Part shown: positions 41,345 to 53,192 of the stretch, piece after piece | Position numbering within the stretch: the stretch's first letter is position 1 | Layout of the letters: every line of letters starts with the position of its first letter | Assembly: GCA_039621445.1 (NCBI GenBank) | Contig: CP154957.1 | Location: forward strand, 2,784,504 to 2,848,503 | Direction of reading: 5' to 3' | DNA from: Euglena gracilis | Taxonomy: Eukaryota > Euglenida > Euglenophyceae > Euglenales | DNA length: 64,000 bases | The notes under the pieces: generated by a model | Databases searched by the model: none | The model's input: only the letters and a program-made list of their open reading frames with translations | Told to the model about the DNA's origin: nothing | Translations under genes and position numbers: made by a program

Positions 41345-44300
41345 TTATTAACCAATCCGAATTTTGCGTCTGGCCTGAGTTACGCCCGTTTTAATGGGCT
41401 TAAGTCCGAAGAAAGGGACCGTAAAACAGGGTCTTTCTGCCAGCAAGCAAACATGTATTTTGGCAATAACTTCCCAGGGCCACCGAGTCGTCCAAAGGGC
41501 CCAATGGAAGAATTCAAGCCTGTGAAACACTCTATCCAACAGTACCTGGCCTCCACAGCTGGCCAAAGATATGCCCTGAATCTGCAGCCTAGTTTTTTTG
41601 ACGCGTTCTTTTTTGGCCCTTTTTTTGACCCATTTTTTGTCAAAAAGCCGCACAAATTTCCAGATTTCGAAGGATGAAATGAAGCCCTTAGAACGCCCTA
41701 TCTAACCGCATCTGGTTTTCCCGCAACCCCCCGCCCAGCCCAAGAAACAGCCATTTTTCGGCCATTTCGGGCCGTTTTTGTCCCAAAAAATCGCGAAATG
41801 CAAATATCTCGAAAATTGAAAATTGAGCAAACTGCCTGGAGACCTAGCTTGCAGTCCTTAAAATGCCCTATCTATCTAACGGTATTTGATTTCCTCGTAA
41901 CTCCCCGCCTGGCCTGAGATGTGGCCAATTTACGTCCCAAAACAGCGCGGCAGGCTTCCGACTCGGCCCTTTTAGCCATTTTTGGGTCGAAAAATCAATT
42001 TCCCCGAAATTTCTCAAGAATCGTGGGGAATCAAAAGGAAATCTCTTTTTTTCCAACTCCCTGCCCAGCCCAAGAAACGGCCATTTTTTTGGCCTGTTCA
42101 TTGCATTGCATTGCATTGCATTCGAAGCCGATTAAGGGCTCAGCGCTATTCAAAACCTTGTAAAATTGCCCAGCGATCCCGGAGGCTGCCTGTGGGGATG
42201 TCCAACGCCAGGGACCAGTTGTCTGGGTCTGGGTCCATTGTACAATTTCCAGCACGAACCACTGGTTTTTTTTCTTCGAAAACGACCAAGGATGTGGGGA
42301 AAATGGGGTTTACCAACCATGCAGGTTAGCAGGACCCCAAGGGGGAGGGGTGACAAAAAAATACCAGCACCAAACACGAATTGAACAAAATATTTTTCAA
42401 AATATCAATTTCGAAAAAGATTTTGGAAAAAATCAATTTTCAGCTTTTTTTTTTCTTTTTATTGATATCCTTGGTTGTTGCGCTGAAAACGACAACGACA
42501 ATATTTTTTGTCTCTTCTCTCTGCCCAGGTGGCTGCGGGCATGCTTAGCGGGGCGGTCGCCGCGGGCGTCTTCAACCCGACCGACCTCGTGAAGGTTCGT
42601 ATGCAGTCCGACCCGGATGGCGGCCGCTACCGTAGCCTGCTCGGGGCCTTTCGCCAGATCGTCGAGCTGGTCCAAGGCACCGGCTGCCAGTCCTGTGAAT
42701 GTCACCTGAATGTTACAGAATTTTACAATTTTTTTTTCAATACAAAAGTTTATATTTTATTATTATTTTATACAAGTCATAATTAAATGGAACAGAAATA
42801 TGCATATTATCTTAAATGCTGAATTAATAAACATAGATAGAAATTTAAAATTTTTAAAAAATTCCTATCATAATAGTTTTTTTTATTCTTTTGTAAGTCC
42901 TGCAAAATCTGCCACCTAGTCGCCCAACTTGCACCATCATATCTCGCATCATATCACGCCTCGCCATCGGTGGGCCCTTCACCCCAGCGTTACAAGTATA
43001 CACCAGTCGGATTCGTCGCTTTCCCAACCTGGCGGGCAAAGGAGTGGGGCACATCTTCCAGCCCCCCCCCCCCCGGCCCTACGCCCCCCCCCCCCCACGG
43101 CGCTCACCCCTGGCCATACGATTGTTTTTGTTACCTTTTCACTTTTATCTGATGTTTTGTGCTTCAGAAATCTCTGAATTCACATTGGGTTTTTTCACCT
43201 CGGTTTGAATTTTTCCCCAAGAACAGACAGCAATTCTGAACCTAATGCGGAATGAGGGAAGAAATGGAATTGCGGAAATACTGCAGGAAGGTTGTGGAAA
43301 TTGCGGAAAAGCTGCAGATATCAATTCCCCCCTGTTTAGTTTCTTTTGTATTGCACTGCACTACTGCTGAGGAGAATTTCTCATGCACGTGAGTACAATG
43401 TTTTGGAATTTTGGACTACTGGGGGGGGCTCCACAAAAATGAAAATGGAAATGGAATGATTGAAGGGTCTCAGGTCCAAACATGGGACAAAACTGCAATT
43501 TTTGAATTCGAATTCATTTCTGATCAGAACTCAAAAAAAAACCAAAAAGGGCCAAAAACACGCAAATTTTGTGGAATTCTGCAAAATTTGGCGAATTTCC
43601 GAGGGAATGCAAAACAATACGTGTTGTTGTGAACCAGTTGAGGAAGGGCCGGATCTCATTCCATCTTCAATTCCATCGTTTTTTTTTGGTCTGCTGTTCA
43701 TTTTCTGATTGTGCTGTTCACTTTCTTACTCTGTGGACACAATGGGGGTTCAATCTCGGTTCACGGGTACCCTTGGGGCGTTCACGTTGCATGTGCCGCA
43801 GGTGGGGGTCGGACCCCCCCCCCATGCACCAGAATGTGGGTGCAAGGGGTGGTCGAACCCCACCCACCACCCAATGGGTTTCCAGGATTCCCGTACAGCC
43901 CTGACCAAATAAAGACCCCCACGGTAATAACCACAGCCCCCCCCCCCCCCCGGTTCGTTAACCTGACAGCTTGGAGGGAGGGGGGCAGGCAAGGAGCTGG
44001 GGGCGGGTCCTCAAGGTCTCGTGAGGGGTTTTCCATTTGCATGGGTGCACTACCGTGCATATGTGATCGAATTTGAGCCTTCCCAGCCCTGTTAGGCACT
44101 GCCTGTTTCCAGCAGCTGTGGCCTTGTCTGGAGGGCGTACGTGGGCTGTACAAAACGCAGCCGCCTGCTGCCCACTCGACGTTTGCCCCCCCCCCTAATC
44201 GAGGGGGGTTAGGGTCCCTCAGTTACGGGGGTGATCGCTTGCCTGGGATGCACTCCAAGGCTCCCAGATCCCGACCCCAGGGAGGGTGGTCTGCCCCAGA

Positions 44301-47300
44301 CACCGTAGGTAACAAACATGGCTTGAAAATGGACAAAAGTGGGTGGGGGTCACAAACATGGCCTGAAACCGCCTAAAAAAACAGATAAACTCCGAAAAGA
44401 ATATTAGGTTCAGGGCCCAAAGCACTCGGCCATGGCACTCTGTGCTGAATGCTTGAAAACGCCCCTCCTTCGTGAATTTCCACCCATATCCAGCAAGTCG
44501 GGTAGGGAATCATCTGGTAGATGCCCCACTTTGCGTTCCTAAAAAAAACTTCTCAACCTGCACCCGGCAAATGAAACAGCCAAAAAAAAAAACTGGTGGT
44601 TCTGCCCATGCCCCACCCCACGTGGTGGATGTCTGAAAGAGGCTGTGCACTGCACTTTTCTTGAAGGCAGAGGCAGCCCAAATGATGTGTGGCTTTACAT
44701 GGGAGGGGGGGACAGGATGGAGAAAGAAACCTTCGGGTTGCAGCTAGAATGAATCCGTGGCAGTCCTCCCACTATACGGCCCGCGGGTCGTTAAGTGGTT
44801 CCCGGGGGGGGGGTCGTATGGTGGGACCCAAGTCCGGCTTTCCAAGAAAGTTGGGGTTATGGCCTGGAATGGGGTTAGGGTTACGGCCGGCGGGCCGTAG
44901 GGCTCCCATTTTTGGGAAGTTAGGGGACATCAGCTACGCGCGAAACCTCACCGTGCAAGGCTGGGGTGCATTGGGGCCACCCGTTTCTCTCACTGTTGCG
45001 CTTGGTGCGCGCGGCTGGCCGCGGGGTGTTCCCGACGGTGCAGCGCGCCGCGATTGTCTCCGCCGCGGAGCTCTGCACGTATGACCTGTTCGAGGCCCCA
45101 CCGCTTCTTTGCCCCTCAGCTGACGAACATTGCTGAAAGGCTCAGCAATCCAAATGCCCACACAACCCATGCCCAATGAACGTCCCCCGCCTGGATCATT
45201 GGCTTGCGGCAGGGGAGAGGGGACCAATTTTATCATTGCAGTTTATTATTTGTTTGAATTTGTGTTGAAAATTTTTCCGAATTCTGATGTTTCTTCCCAG
45301 AGGGTTCGAAAGGGACCGACTGGACGACACCAAGTGATGCCAAGCAACTTTTTTTTAATTGTCCAGGACCCCCCCCCACACTTTGGCGTCGTCGAAAGCA
45401 GCGGTGCGGTCCAGACCCTCTGCCTCGCCTACCTGTCGCTGGAGAGCCCTTTGCTGGTGCATCTGCTGGCCGCCCTCTGTGCCGGTATCCCCCCCTCGCA
45501 CCTGTGAGGGGCATCATTTTTTGAACACAATTTGCAACCACAAAAACTGTTCCTCGCCGCTTTGCTTCCCCCGGGCCGGTCCGATCCGGCCTTTGAGGCC
45601 ACCCCAGCCGCGCAATGGGATGGGCAGACCTTTAAAATTTCCAACTTTTGTTGGTGAATCAAAGTCCGTCGTCTGAAATTGGTGAGGGCGGAGGGGAGGT
45701 GAAGTGCACCTGTCTGGTGCTGTTTCCGTACGGGCACAAATTTTGACAAACACAAATAATCACGAACTTGCATGAACCTTGGGGATTTTCCAAAATTACA
45801 AATTATGAATAATCACAACAACCAATTATGAATGAGACTTTTTCTCATTTGCGAATTTGTCCCTCTGAAAATGGCGTTTCTATCAAGTTTTAATTTTCTT
45901 CAAAGAAAAAACGAGGTGATAATTACTCTCCTCTTTCCCCTTTGCTCTTCCCCACCCTCTCTCTTCTGTGCTCTCTTCAATGCCCTCCCCTCTGTCCATC
46001 ATCATTATGACCGCTGCTGTTATGAAAACTTCAGGACGCCAGATTTCACCAGCTTGCAGTTCGTCCCAAGCATCTTGGTCATCCTCCTCTGACCTCTCAG
46101 ACAGCAATATTCTGCAGCATGCTACCCCCCTTTGTCTTTGAAAATCCAAAGTGCGGGGGAAAGTGCGGTTCACACGAGGGGGGTGTAACTGCAGTCCTCC
46201 TTGAGCTTGGCCCAAGCATCTACAACCTACATACAAGGTCCAATACCATAAATTGAAAATACTTCAAAACACCCCAAATGTGTTCCTTCTTTTACAGGGA
46301 AAGAAAAAGACCATGCGCTTTTTGGGAGCACAATAATCACAAATAATCACAAATAATCACAAAGCAGAATCAAGGGTCGTCAGCATGAACCTGTCACCTT
46401 TCAATCTCCTCGGTGAAATGCTAAAATGCTAAAATGAATGGCATAAAAGTGGCGTAAAATTGGCTAAACTGGCTATGGCCGGGAGTCACAAAAACGGCCT
46501 GAAATTTGCGTGAAAAGCGAGATAAGCTCTGAAAAATAGTTATGGGATTCAAAGCAATTTTCACTAAACCCCCCCAAAAAACCCGGGTCTTATTTTTGGG
46601 TCCGTTGCTGGAAGCCTCCAGGAGGGGTCTTATTGGGGGTCTTATTTTTGGATTTTTTCTTGACCGACCCGGGCCCGAAAAAGCACCATTTTTCAGGTTC
46701 CCAAGAGTGCTAAAATTTTTCCTTCGGCGCTTCGCGCCATGTGTAAATTGGTGTAAATTGACATTTACCATGTTTTTTGCGCTTCAAAAGTCTAAAAAGT
46801 TTTGAAATTTCATCCTTTTTTTTTGTATGGAATTAGGGTTTTTGGTAATTTTTTGGGAAATTCGAGCCGTCAGGGGGGTCTTATTTATTGGGGGGTCTTA
46901 TTTTTGGATTTTTGCTCGATCGGCCCAGGGGGGGTCTTATTTTTTGGGTGGGTCTTATTTTTGGGGGGGTCTTATTTTGGGGGGGTTTACAATGTACTAA
47001 ACATATTTTTTTGGCCTCCAAAAGATGGAACATGATATAATACACAGTGTGGAGCATTGATTTTCATACACCTCCGATTTGTAGGACACACCCAACCCCA
47101 AACCCCAAAGCCTCTGCCAGCCCATGGGGTGTGGTGATGGTGTGTACACACTGGCGCGGCACAGCCGTGCGCAGCAGTGCCCCAGCCAGCTCTGCTGCAG
47201 CGTACCCTGCAAAACTGAGGCCACAGCTTTGAGAGCTGAATTTTGCAATTTGTGACCCGTCCCAAATGCCAAATCAATTCCCGCCCTGGAAAGGGGAGGA

Positions 47301-50270
47301 GGTGGTCCATACTGGGGTGGGTAGCCTTTGACCCCATCTTTGGACGACACGCAGTGGAGACCCCTGTCAACGCTGGGTGTGGAGGCAGGCTAATTTTTGT
47401 GATTGCACGAAGTATGACTGAAAGTTAAGATTGCAAGGGTTTGATCAATTTCAGGAATGTCCCATGCTTTTTCTCATTATTTATTAATTTTTGAAAGTAT
47501 TTTTTATGAACAACCAAAAGTCATGGCCAAAATGGCTAAAATGGTTAAGGGGCTAATTTTTTTTGACGACAATTGTCTAAATGGCTTCAAATGGACAGCA
47601 TTTTTTTGCCTGTGTACAGGTTTATTGTCCAAACCAGCCCAAGCCCCCCATTGACAAAAGGTCAATGCCCCTGAATCGCTCCACTTGGCCTAACAGCCCT
47701 GACTGGCCCTTCATATCTCTCGACGCTTTGTGCTTCTGTCCCCTGTTTTCGGTTTGTACCCCTACCCCTCTCTTCACAGGCCTCGTTGCGACCGTCGTCA
47801 GCTCCCCGGCCGACGTCATCAAGTCCCGCCTAATGAGCCAGCCCATTGCCCTCAACGGCAAGGAGCCAGGCTGCATTTTCGAAGTATTTGGCCGGAATGA
47901 TTGCAATTCAAACCGAAATGGGCATGCTTGATTTCTGCCTGATGTGTGTTTGTACCGTGGGTGCACCTGTTTGTATGGTCATATGTGCACACAAGTATCT
48001 GTCCAAGCACGTCAAATCACCTAACCCCTCTGGAGGACTATGACTTGGCACCAGGAGTTCACAATCGGGGGGGGGGCACAGTTTCCAAGGAGTACTCTGA
48101 ATCAAGCCCCACATCGGCACTTGAATCAGCAAGGTCCGGTGTCATATTGCACCCTGGAACGACATCTCCACCAGAGCCCGCGTGCGTGCTATTTTTGGAG
48201 GCAGCCTCCTCCTTCACTTTAAATTTCCAGCCTACACAGGGTTGGATGGGAAGCCCTGAGACCCCATGGGTGGGTGGGTGGTGGAGAGGTCGATCCCCCA
48301 CACCCTTCCCATATGGCAGCGGATAACAATTCTTCAGTCAAATACCCCCTCATCAGGCCTTCCCGTAGAGCCCTGAGCCTGCGAGGTGTTGCTGTGGGGG
48401 GGGGTATAACATATGATAACACAATAATAATATATAAAAACAGTGCCAGGCCAGAAGACGGGATAAAAGGCACCAAACAAACAGCCGCAGTGCACACACA
48501 GGGGGGGGGTGTAACTGCGCCAGAAAGCGGCAAAAGGCGGCCTACCGGGGCCTTTATTACCGCGGCTCGTGGGACTGCCTGCATCCCGGGCTGTGCAGCG
48601 CTCTGCTGGCGGACACGCGCCACCACTTGGGATTGAGGGTTCCCAGAAAACACCCCAGACCCCCTGGGAACTGTCATACCTACCCCCCCCCCCCCGGGAA
48701 ACTGTCATGCCCGAGAACCTGTCAGGGTCCCGCCCGGGAAACTGTCAGGGTCCCTGGTACCGGCCAACCTGTCAGTATAGGAAGTTGTCAGGGTCCCCGG
48801 TACTGACCAACCTGTCAGGTGACAGTTTCCCGGGGGGGGGGGTAGGTACCTGAGAACCTGTCCAGATCCCTCCCCGGAAATTGTCAGGGACCCTGGTGCC
48901 CAACCTAAGCGTGCCGGGGGAGTACATCCCCTGGCCTGTCCATGACAACCCCCCCCATGTCATTTGCCTTCCCCAAGTTCATTTGCTGATTTTGTTGCAC
49001 AGAACCAAAAAAACTGGAAGTCTGGTAAGATCTGAACGCTCAACCGGTGCCATTGTTGGTTTCATGATGATTGGGCCCTCAAATTGAAGCCCAGGTTTTT
49101 TTATATGAATGGTGTGGTGCCCATGGCACGGCTTGTCCATGGCACGGCCGTTGTGCCAGCCACACTTTCTTTAAAATTAGGCATGCCAAGGACAGGGGGG
49201 AGGGGATATAATACCAGGTGGACGTGCTGGGCTGGGACTTCAAAAAACACTTCAAACCTGGTGAATTCCACACGGTGGTGTGTGGGGTTCCCTGCGCTGA
49301 ATTCAGCATTGCACTGACATCAAGGCCCAGAAACCTAGAAAAGGAGACAGCCTAGCAGAAAAAAGCCCCAGAAATTGTGGTCAGGGTTCGCATTCTGGCG
49401 GACACCCACAGGGACCGGGCGATTTTCTGTCCGCTGCACAGTCCGGAGGCCGGCAGACCACCGCGGCAGAGGGGTACGGGGCCCTCTGGAGGGGCTTCTG
49501 GCCCAACTACCTGCGCCTGGGGCCCTACGCGATTGTGCCCGCACCCCTCCACTTTACCCGACACAAAATAGAACACTTGCACCAAACCCCCCTTTTGAAG
49601 AAAGCTACAAACCCCTCTTGGGGTTGTTCATGCTCAGTTTTGTCCAGTCCAGCTAATTTGGTAAGGTCCTCGGCTGGTTCTTCGTCAGGCTCCCCAGCCT
49701 TTTTCGACCTCTCACTGTGGGTAAACTCACTGGTTGTTTTTTTGCAGCGAGTGGCTGCTCCACACCCTTTTTGGCTCCACACCTTTTGGCTCCACGCCAC
49801 CACCCTTTGGTGGGGTTGGCCAGAGATGAACAACAGTGGCCTTCCCAGCGTTTCGCGTTTGAGCTGCCACGTTCTTTTTTGAATAATTGGCTGAAATCTT
49901 TTGATTTTGAGACATATTTGGTCCGTGTGACTTGTTTTGACCAAAGGAGAAGTTCCTCAAGGTCAGAGCGCTGATAATTCCTGGCAAGCATAGCTGTGCT
50001 ATTCTATAAAACACCAGAATTTTAGAAAAAGTGTATTGCTTTTATGAGTGCCATAAATATGTATGACATTTCTGTCCACGGCTGCATTGGTAAGCCCCCC
50101 CCCCCCAAATATGAAGCCCCTAAGGGTCTTGAAATCCCGCCCAAATATAGAGCCGGGGGGGGGGACGTTATGTTTGGGGTTTACGAGAATGTTTGACACC
50201 CTTGCCAGGGGATGCGCTTGCAATGTTCCTGGTGCTGGAGCAGCTGAAGCAACTCGTTGCCAGCCTCTAA
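36356..50270 (+). CDS. Mitochondrial carrier, SLC25 uncoupling-protein type (UCP4/UCP5-like)
   Basis: This is an inner-membrane transporter with three tandem carrier repeats over about 11 exons. Repeat 1: 36356-36419 (SCVAEVVTLPL), 37517-37619 (DTIKVRIQVQ), 38551-38701 (EEGPAGLFRGLKPALLRQ), 39360-39422 (GSVRLALYDPLK). Repeat 2: 42529-42669 (VFNPTDLVKVRMQ), 44960-45094 (VFPTVQRAAIVSAAELCTYD). Repeat 3: 45403-45484, 47780-47883 (SSPADVIKSRLMSQP), 48537-48592 (YRGSWDCL), 49442-49534 (LWRGFWPNYLRLGPY), 50209-50270 (MFLVLEQLKQL, TAA stop). RAA-V--AEL--YD, the PADVIKSR third signature and GFWPNYLRLGPY point to the UCP4/UCP5/dicarboxylate branch. The substrate cannot be told. The first exon is not found, and a loop of about 15-20 residues between 39422 and 42529 seems missing. 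Several junctions do not fit GT-AG if the family alignment is kept. Confidence 0.82.
36443..36858. mobile_element. TA-flanked foldback element (ACCCGGGTCTTATTTTT family)
   Basis: 416 bp from a C-run after TA to GGGGGGGT before TA. It shares ACCCGGGTCTTATTTTTTGG, TCCGTTGCTGGA, GGCGCTTCG and a GGTCTTATTT-rich right arm with 46567-46987 and 56323-56758. It sits just after the first carrier exon. Confidence 0.82.
37676..37800. repeat. GGAAAACCAC minisatellite
   Basis: About 12 copies of a 10-11-bp unit alternating GGAAAACCAC and GGAAATTCAC, in a carrier intron. Confidence 0.95.
38551..38701 (+). CDS. Carrier exon: end of repeat 1 matrix segment
   Basis: Acceptor ACTGTCAG|CATACT in phase 2. It encodes FRGLSDAFARTYREEGP and GLFRGLKPALLRQST, typical of the matrix helix and the second membrane helix of the first carrier repeat. 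Confidence 0.8.
41160..41345. repeat. (CAAT)n microsatellite
   Basis: TCAA/CAAC/CAGT units in a carrier intron, with an inverted start (ATTGATTGATTG). Confidence 0.95.
41675..42080. repeat. Reverse-orientation copies of the 1717 module
   Basis: GAAGCCCTTAGAACGCCCTA, CGCCCAGCCCAAGAAAC and CCCCGCCTGGCCTGAGATG are reverse-strand versions of phrases in the 1717-2195 module, in two to three copies. Confidence 0.7.
42529..42669 (+). CDS. Carrier exon: repeat 2 start
   Basis: Acceptor CTCTGCCCAG|GTG. It encodes VAAGMLSGAVAAGVFNPTD and LVKVRMQSD. The signature P-T-D-L-V-K-V-R is intact. The following FRQIVE is the matrix helix; the exon end is uncertain (42669 by GT, about 42684 by homology). Confidence 0.85.
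44960..45094 (+). CDS. Carrier exon: repeat 2 end
   Basis: The conserved part GVFPTVQRAAIVSAAELCTY starts near 45023. The Q-R-A-A and A-E-L-x-T-Y-D residues are typical of uncoupling and dicarboxylate carriers. A GT-AG reading would start at 44960 with extra residues. The right border TTCGAG|GCCCCA has no GT. Confidence 0.78.
45403..45484 (+). CDS. Carrier exon: repeat 3 entry
   Basis: Encodes TLCLAYLSLESPLLVHLLAA and ends GCCG|GTATCC. It joins in phase to GLVATVV across a normal GT-AG intron that holds the 46567 element. The left border is uncertain. Confidence 0.65.
46567..46987. mobile_element. TA-flanked foldback element (ACCCGGGTCTTATTTTT family)
   Basis: 421 bp, AACCCCCCC to GGGGGGGTT between TA (46565-46566) and TA (46988-46989). 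The core GGCGCTTCGCGCC lies near 46726. It lies within a carrier intron whose own splice sites (45485, 47779) are canonical, so the element is cargo and not the intron itself. Confidence 0.87.
47780..47883 (+). CDS. Carrier exon: repeat 3 signature
   Basis: Acceptor CTTCACAG|GC. It encodes GLVATVVSSPADVIKSRLMS, an intact third P-x-D-x-x-K/R signature. The GT donor at 47884 (GAA|GTATTT) keeps frame with 48537. Confidence 0.85.
48683..48842. mobile_element. Short TA-flanked element with GGGAAACTGTCA inverted ends
   Basis: 160 bp. A C-run plus GGGAAACTGTCA on the left and TGACAGTTTCCC plus a G-run on the right, both next to TA. Internal CTGTCAGGGTCC units repeat. Confidence 0.82.
49442..49534 (+). 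CDS. Carrier exon: GFWPNYLRLGPY
   Basis: Encodes RQTTAAEGYGALWRGFWPNY and LRLGPYAI, the last matrix helix and sixth membrane helix of the family. The acceptor GCTGCACAG|TCC and donor ATT|GTGCCC are the nearest consensus sites; phase with the last exon does not match. Confidence 0.82.
50093..50181. mobile_element. 89-bp deletion form of the 23332 family
   Basis: The AGCCCCCC start, AAATATGAAGCCCC, TCTTGAAATCCCGCC and the GGGGTT end are the two arms of the 23332 element without the middle. TA flanks both ends. It ends 27 bp before the last carrier exon. Confidence 0.75.
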
Positions 50271-50651
50271 CCCTCCTGCCCACCACTCCCTTCTTGCTTT
50301 GTGGCCAGCGACCACATCGCGACGCACCGTTCCCTGCCCTCCACCCCCTCGGCGAATGTCCGCCTTACGGAATTCACCGTGGAAGCACACGGGGCATTCG
50401 GCGGGAATTTCTGGCCGGAGGTTTCATACACCCCCTATATGAGTTTGCCCCCCTGCAAAGTTAGTCAACCGATCTTTTTGGCCCCGACCTCAGCGAATTC
50501 ATCTGGGAAGTCCCCAAAACCAGTCATTGGACCAATGGACCATTTGTGAAGCAATTTGTTGCTGGGTGCGGGCAATTTTCATTAATAATTGCGACATAAT
50601 GTAATGCTTCTGTTCATGGCATTTCTGCTGGTTTTTTTGCCGTCACCTGGT

Positions 50652-50983
50652 CAGGCTGAATTTTAAGGCGGTGCTGACCCCGCCCCGGAGGTGGGGAGCT
50701 GCCTGGGCAGGCAGTCCAAGGCCCCCAGATCCTACCCAGAGGGGGGGGGGCAGGGAGGCGGAGGTGGGGGGGGGGCTGGGAGGGCACATGGCAAAAAGTA
50801 ACTGGGCACTTGGCCAAGGCACTTCTGGTCGAAGGCGCCGGAAGCCTAGAAAAGGCCATTTTTTTGGGCCCTCGGCCAGGCAGGCACTACCTCCCCCGGA
50901 GGGGGGAGGTAGTGCCTGCCTGCCCAGGCACTCAGGGGCACTCCGAGACTCCCCTCCCCCCGGGGTTGGTCAATTTTCGCCTG
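50652..50983. mobile_element. hAT-like element with 6/8 target duplication
   Basis: Starts CAGGCTGAATTTTAAGG and ends GGTCAATTTTCGCCTG. The flanks CACCTGGT and CTCCTGAT agree at 6 of 8 positions. It contains GAAGGCGCCGGAAG near 50829. It lies downstream of the carrier stop codon. Confidence 0.72.
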
Positions 50984-53192
50984 CTCCTGATTTTCAAAAA
51001 AAAAACATGCACCAGTTTCCACTTTTTTCCCCCTTTGTGACCTCCTTCTGTTTAAGCTATTTGGGCACGCAAAGCTTCACTGCAAAGTTTTTGGGAAGAG
51101 GGTTATACCACTGCTTTTTTTTTACCCTGACCCATCAGAAATGCAAATGAGCCAAAGGCTACAAAAAAAACTTGTACCACCAAGTTCTCCCATGTTCTCC
51201 AACCTTGCTGTCGCAGCGTTGGGGCTTGGTTCGGGTTTCTGGAGGGGCCATGGGTATCTGTCTTTTAAAGGTCTTTTGCCCCGTGGCTTCTCACCACTGC
51301 CTTCCCCTCCTCACCCCAATCGTTTCCTCGCTGTCTCATCGTCCTGCATACCCACCCCTCTCGCCTCGGTTGGCCTCTCTGAAGCTGGCCGGAATCTCAC
51401 GCCCTTTGGGGGCGATCGTTGTTTTCTGCTGGTCTGTCCAACTGATCGACTGGCTTCCCCCTCCCATTTGAGGTTGGGTTCACCAACCATGGGTCAGCTG
51501 GTTCCCTGCGGAAAAGTGTTTGACGGTTCATCAGAATTCACTCAAAGTGGACCACCGGATATGTCTCGGCCTACCTGTGGACACTGAAATTTTTTGTGCC
51601 TCACACTCCAAAGATAAGGAAATTTTTCTTTGGTCCGATTTTCAGTAGAAAAAAGGCAACTCCAAATCTCAAAAATGGTCAAAATCTGAATGACAGGAAA
51701 AAGAACGATGGGAAAAAAATTGGGTGGTTTCCCGTCATTTTTGTCTGGACTGTAAATGCCCTTTTTTGATTTTGGAAATTTTTTTTGGACAAAATCAGCC
51801 AAAAATACACATCCAACACCTCATTTCCACCTCGGCGCCGGAGGAATTTTGTTCCAGCCTACCCCCCTCCCCCGTGTTATGAACCCCCCTCCCTGGTTTT
51901 GACCCCCTTTTCCCAGGGGGCGGGGCTGGGCTGGGCTGCAGCAGTCCAAATTTGGTCTGTGGAAACCTGGGGGATCCGGTAGCAGGGCCAGCTAGTGTAA
52001 ATTTTATTTCCAGTGACCAATGCGAAACGCCGCAAAAATTTTGGACCCCCAAAACTTGCCCAAAATGCACATTTTTGGCCATTTTTGGTTGTTTTTTTTT
52101 ATTATAAAAAAAGCCAAAACCACATTAAAAGCTTCCACCTCGACGCACAGCGTTGGGGGAATTTTTCCCAGTCGGGGGACCCCAGGGGATCTAGCTGGCG
52201 GTATTTTCCCAGTGTTTTCTCAAAATGGCTAGCCCTGTGGCCTTTAAGCAAAAGCTGGGGGGGGGAGCGGTCCAGCTAGTAGTGTTTTTATTTCTAATGG
52301 CTAGTAAAATGGCGAGCTGGTGCCCCCCAGGTCCTTGAGCAAACGCCTCGTCTGGACCACACAGTTGCTTAAGGTCTGTCCGGCCCACCCCTTGGACTTG
52401 ATTGGCACTTGGTTTTGGCTCCAGATTCCGGGGGGGGGGTCGTCCAGGACTGGCCGAAAGTGGCCGCCAACCCCCATACTGGACGTTTTTTATTTGGGTT
52501 TTTTTTGCCAGAATCAATCGCACATTGGCCTATGCATACTGGCCCGAGTGGCCAAAGTGCCCAACCCTCTGAAAGGAATAGAGTGACTGGTTTTCAAATT
52601 GTGACTAACTGGTTTTTTTTTGACCCCCCCCCCGCAGAGGGTAAGAAGTGTGTGTGTGTGTGTGTGTGTGTGTTTTAAAGGTTGGATTCTTGGGGAGGGG
52701 TCGGTAGGGTGGGTGGATCTACCGCACCCCCTGCCCCCCCCCCCCACCCGTGGGGAGTGGGGATAAGGGATAACTCCAGGTACGTGGGGGGGACCCCCAG
52801 TTTTAGAAAAGTCTCTGGTCAGTAAGCAATGCTGTGGTCCGCAGACGTGTACAGCGAGGAGGGGATCCCGACCCCCTCCTCCTCCTCCTGTGCCTGTGGG
52901 TACCCAAAGGAGCCCCGTCCGCCTCCATCCAGGATCCAGGGGGGGAAACCGCAAACCGTTTTTTTTTTGTGCGTTTTTTGTTGCGTTTTCCAATATTGGC
53001 ACAGTTTGCGTTTTTTTTTGTGTGTGTTTTTGTGTCGTGTTTTTTGAGGGTCCATGCATTCCTCCCCTCCCCTGCTCCATCCGTTTCCCTTCACTGGCAG
53101 ACCTCTTCCTCCCTTTCCCTTGAATGCCCTCCAAGGCGGCGGCTCCTCACGCCCCTGCGTCGCGGTGGTCAGGGTAGGGGACAGCCACGGCC

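Larger units (their letters stand above)
39423..42528. other. 3.1-kb carrier intron or unresolved exon region
   Basis: No carrier-like exon is seen, although the family would have a short loop here. It holds T-runs, the (CAAT)n repeat at 41160-41345 and an inverted set of the 1717 module at 41675-42080. Confidence 0.5.

Noticed and set aside
53124-53165. Alternative first exon MPSKAAAPHAPASR upstream of 53193
   Set aside because: The GT donors tested leave phase 2, and no acceptor with that phase joins it to the frame starting at 53193.
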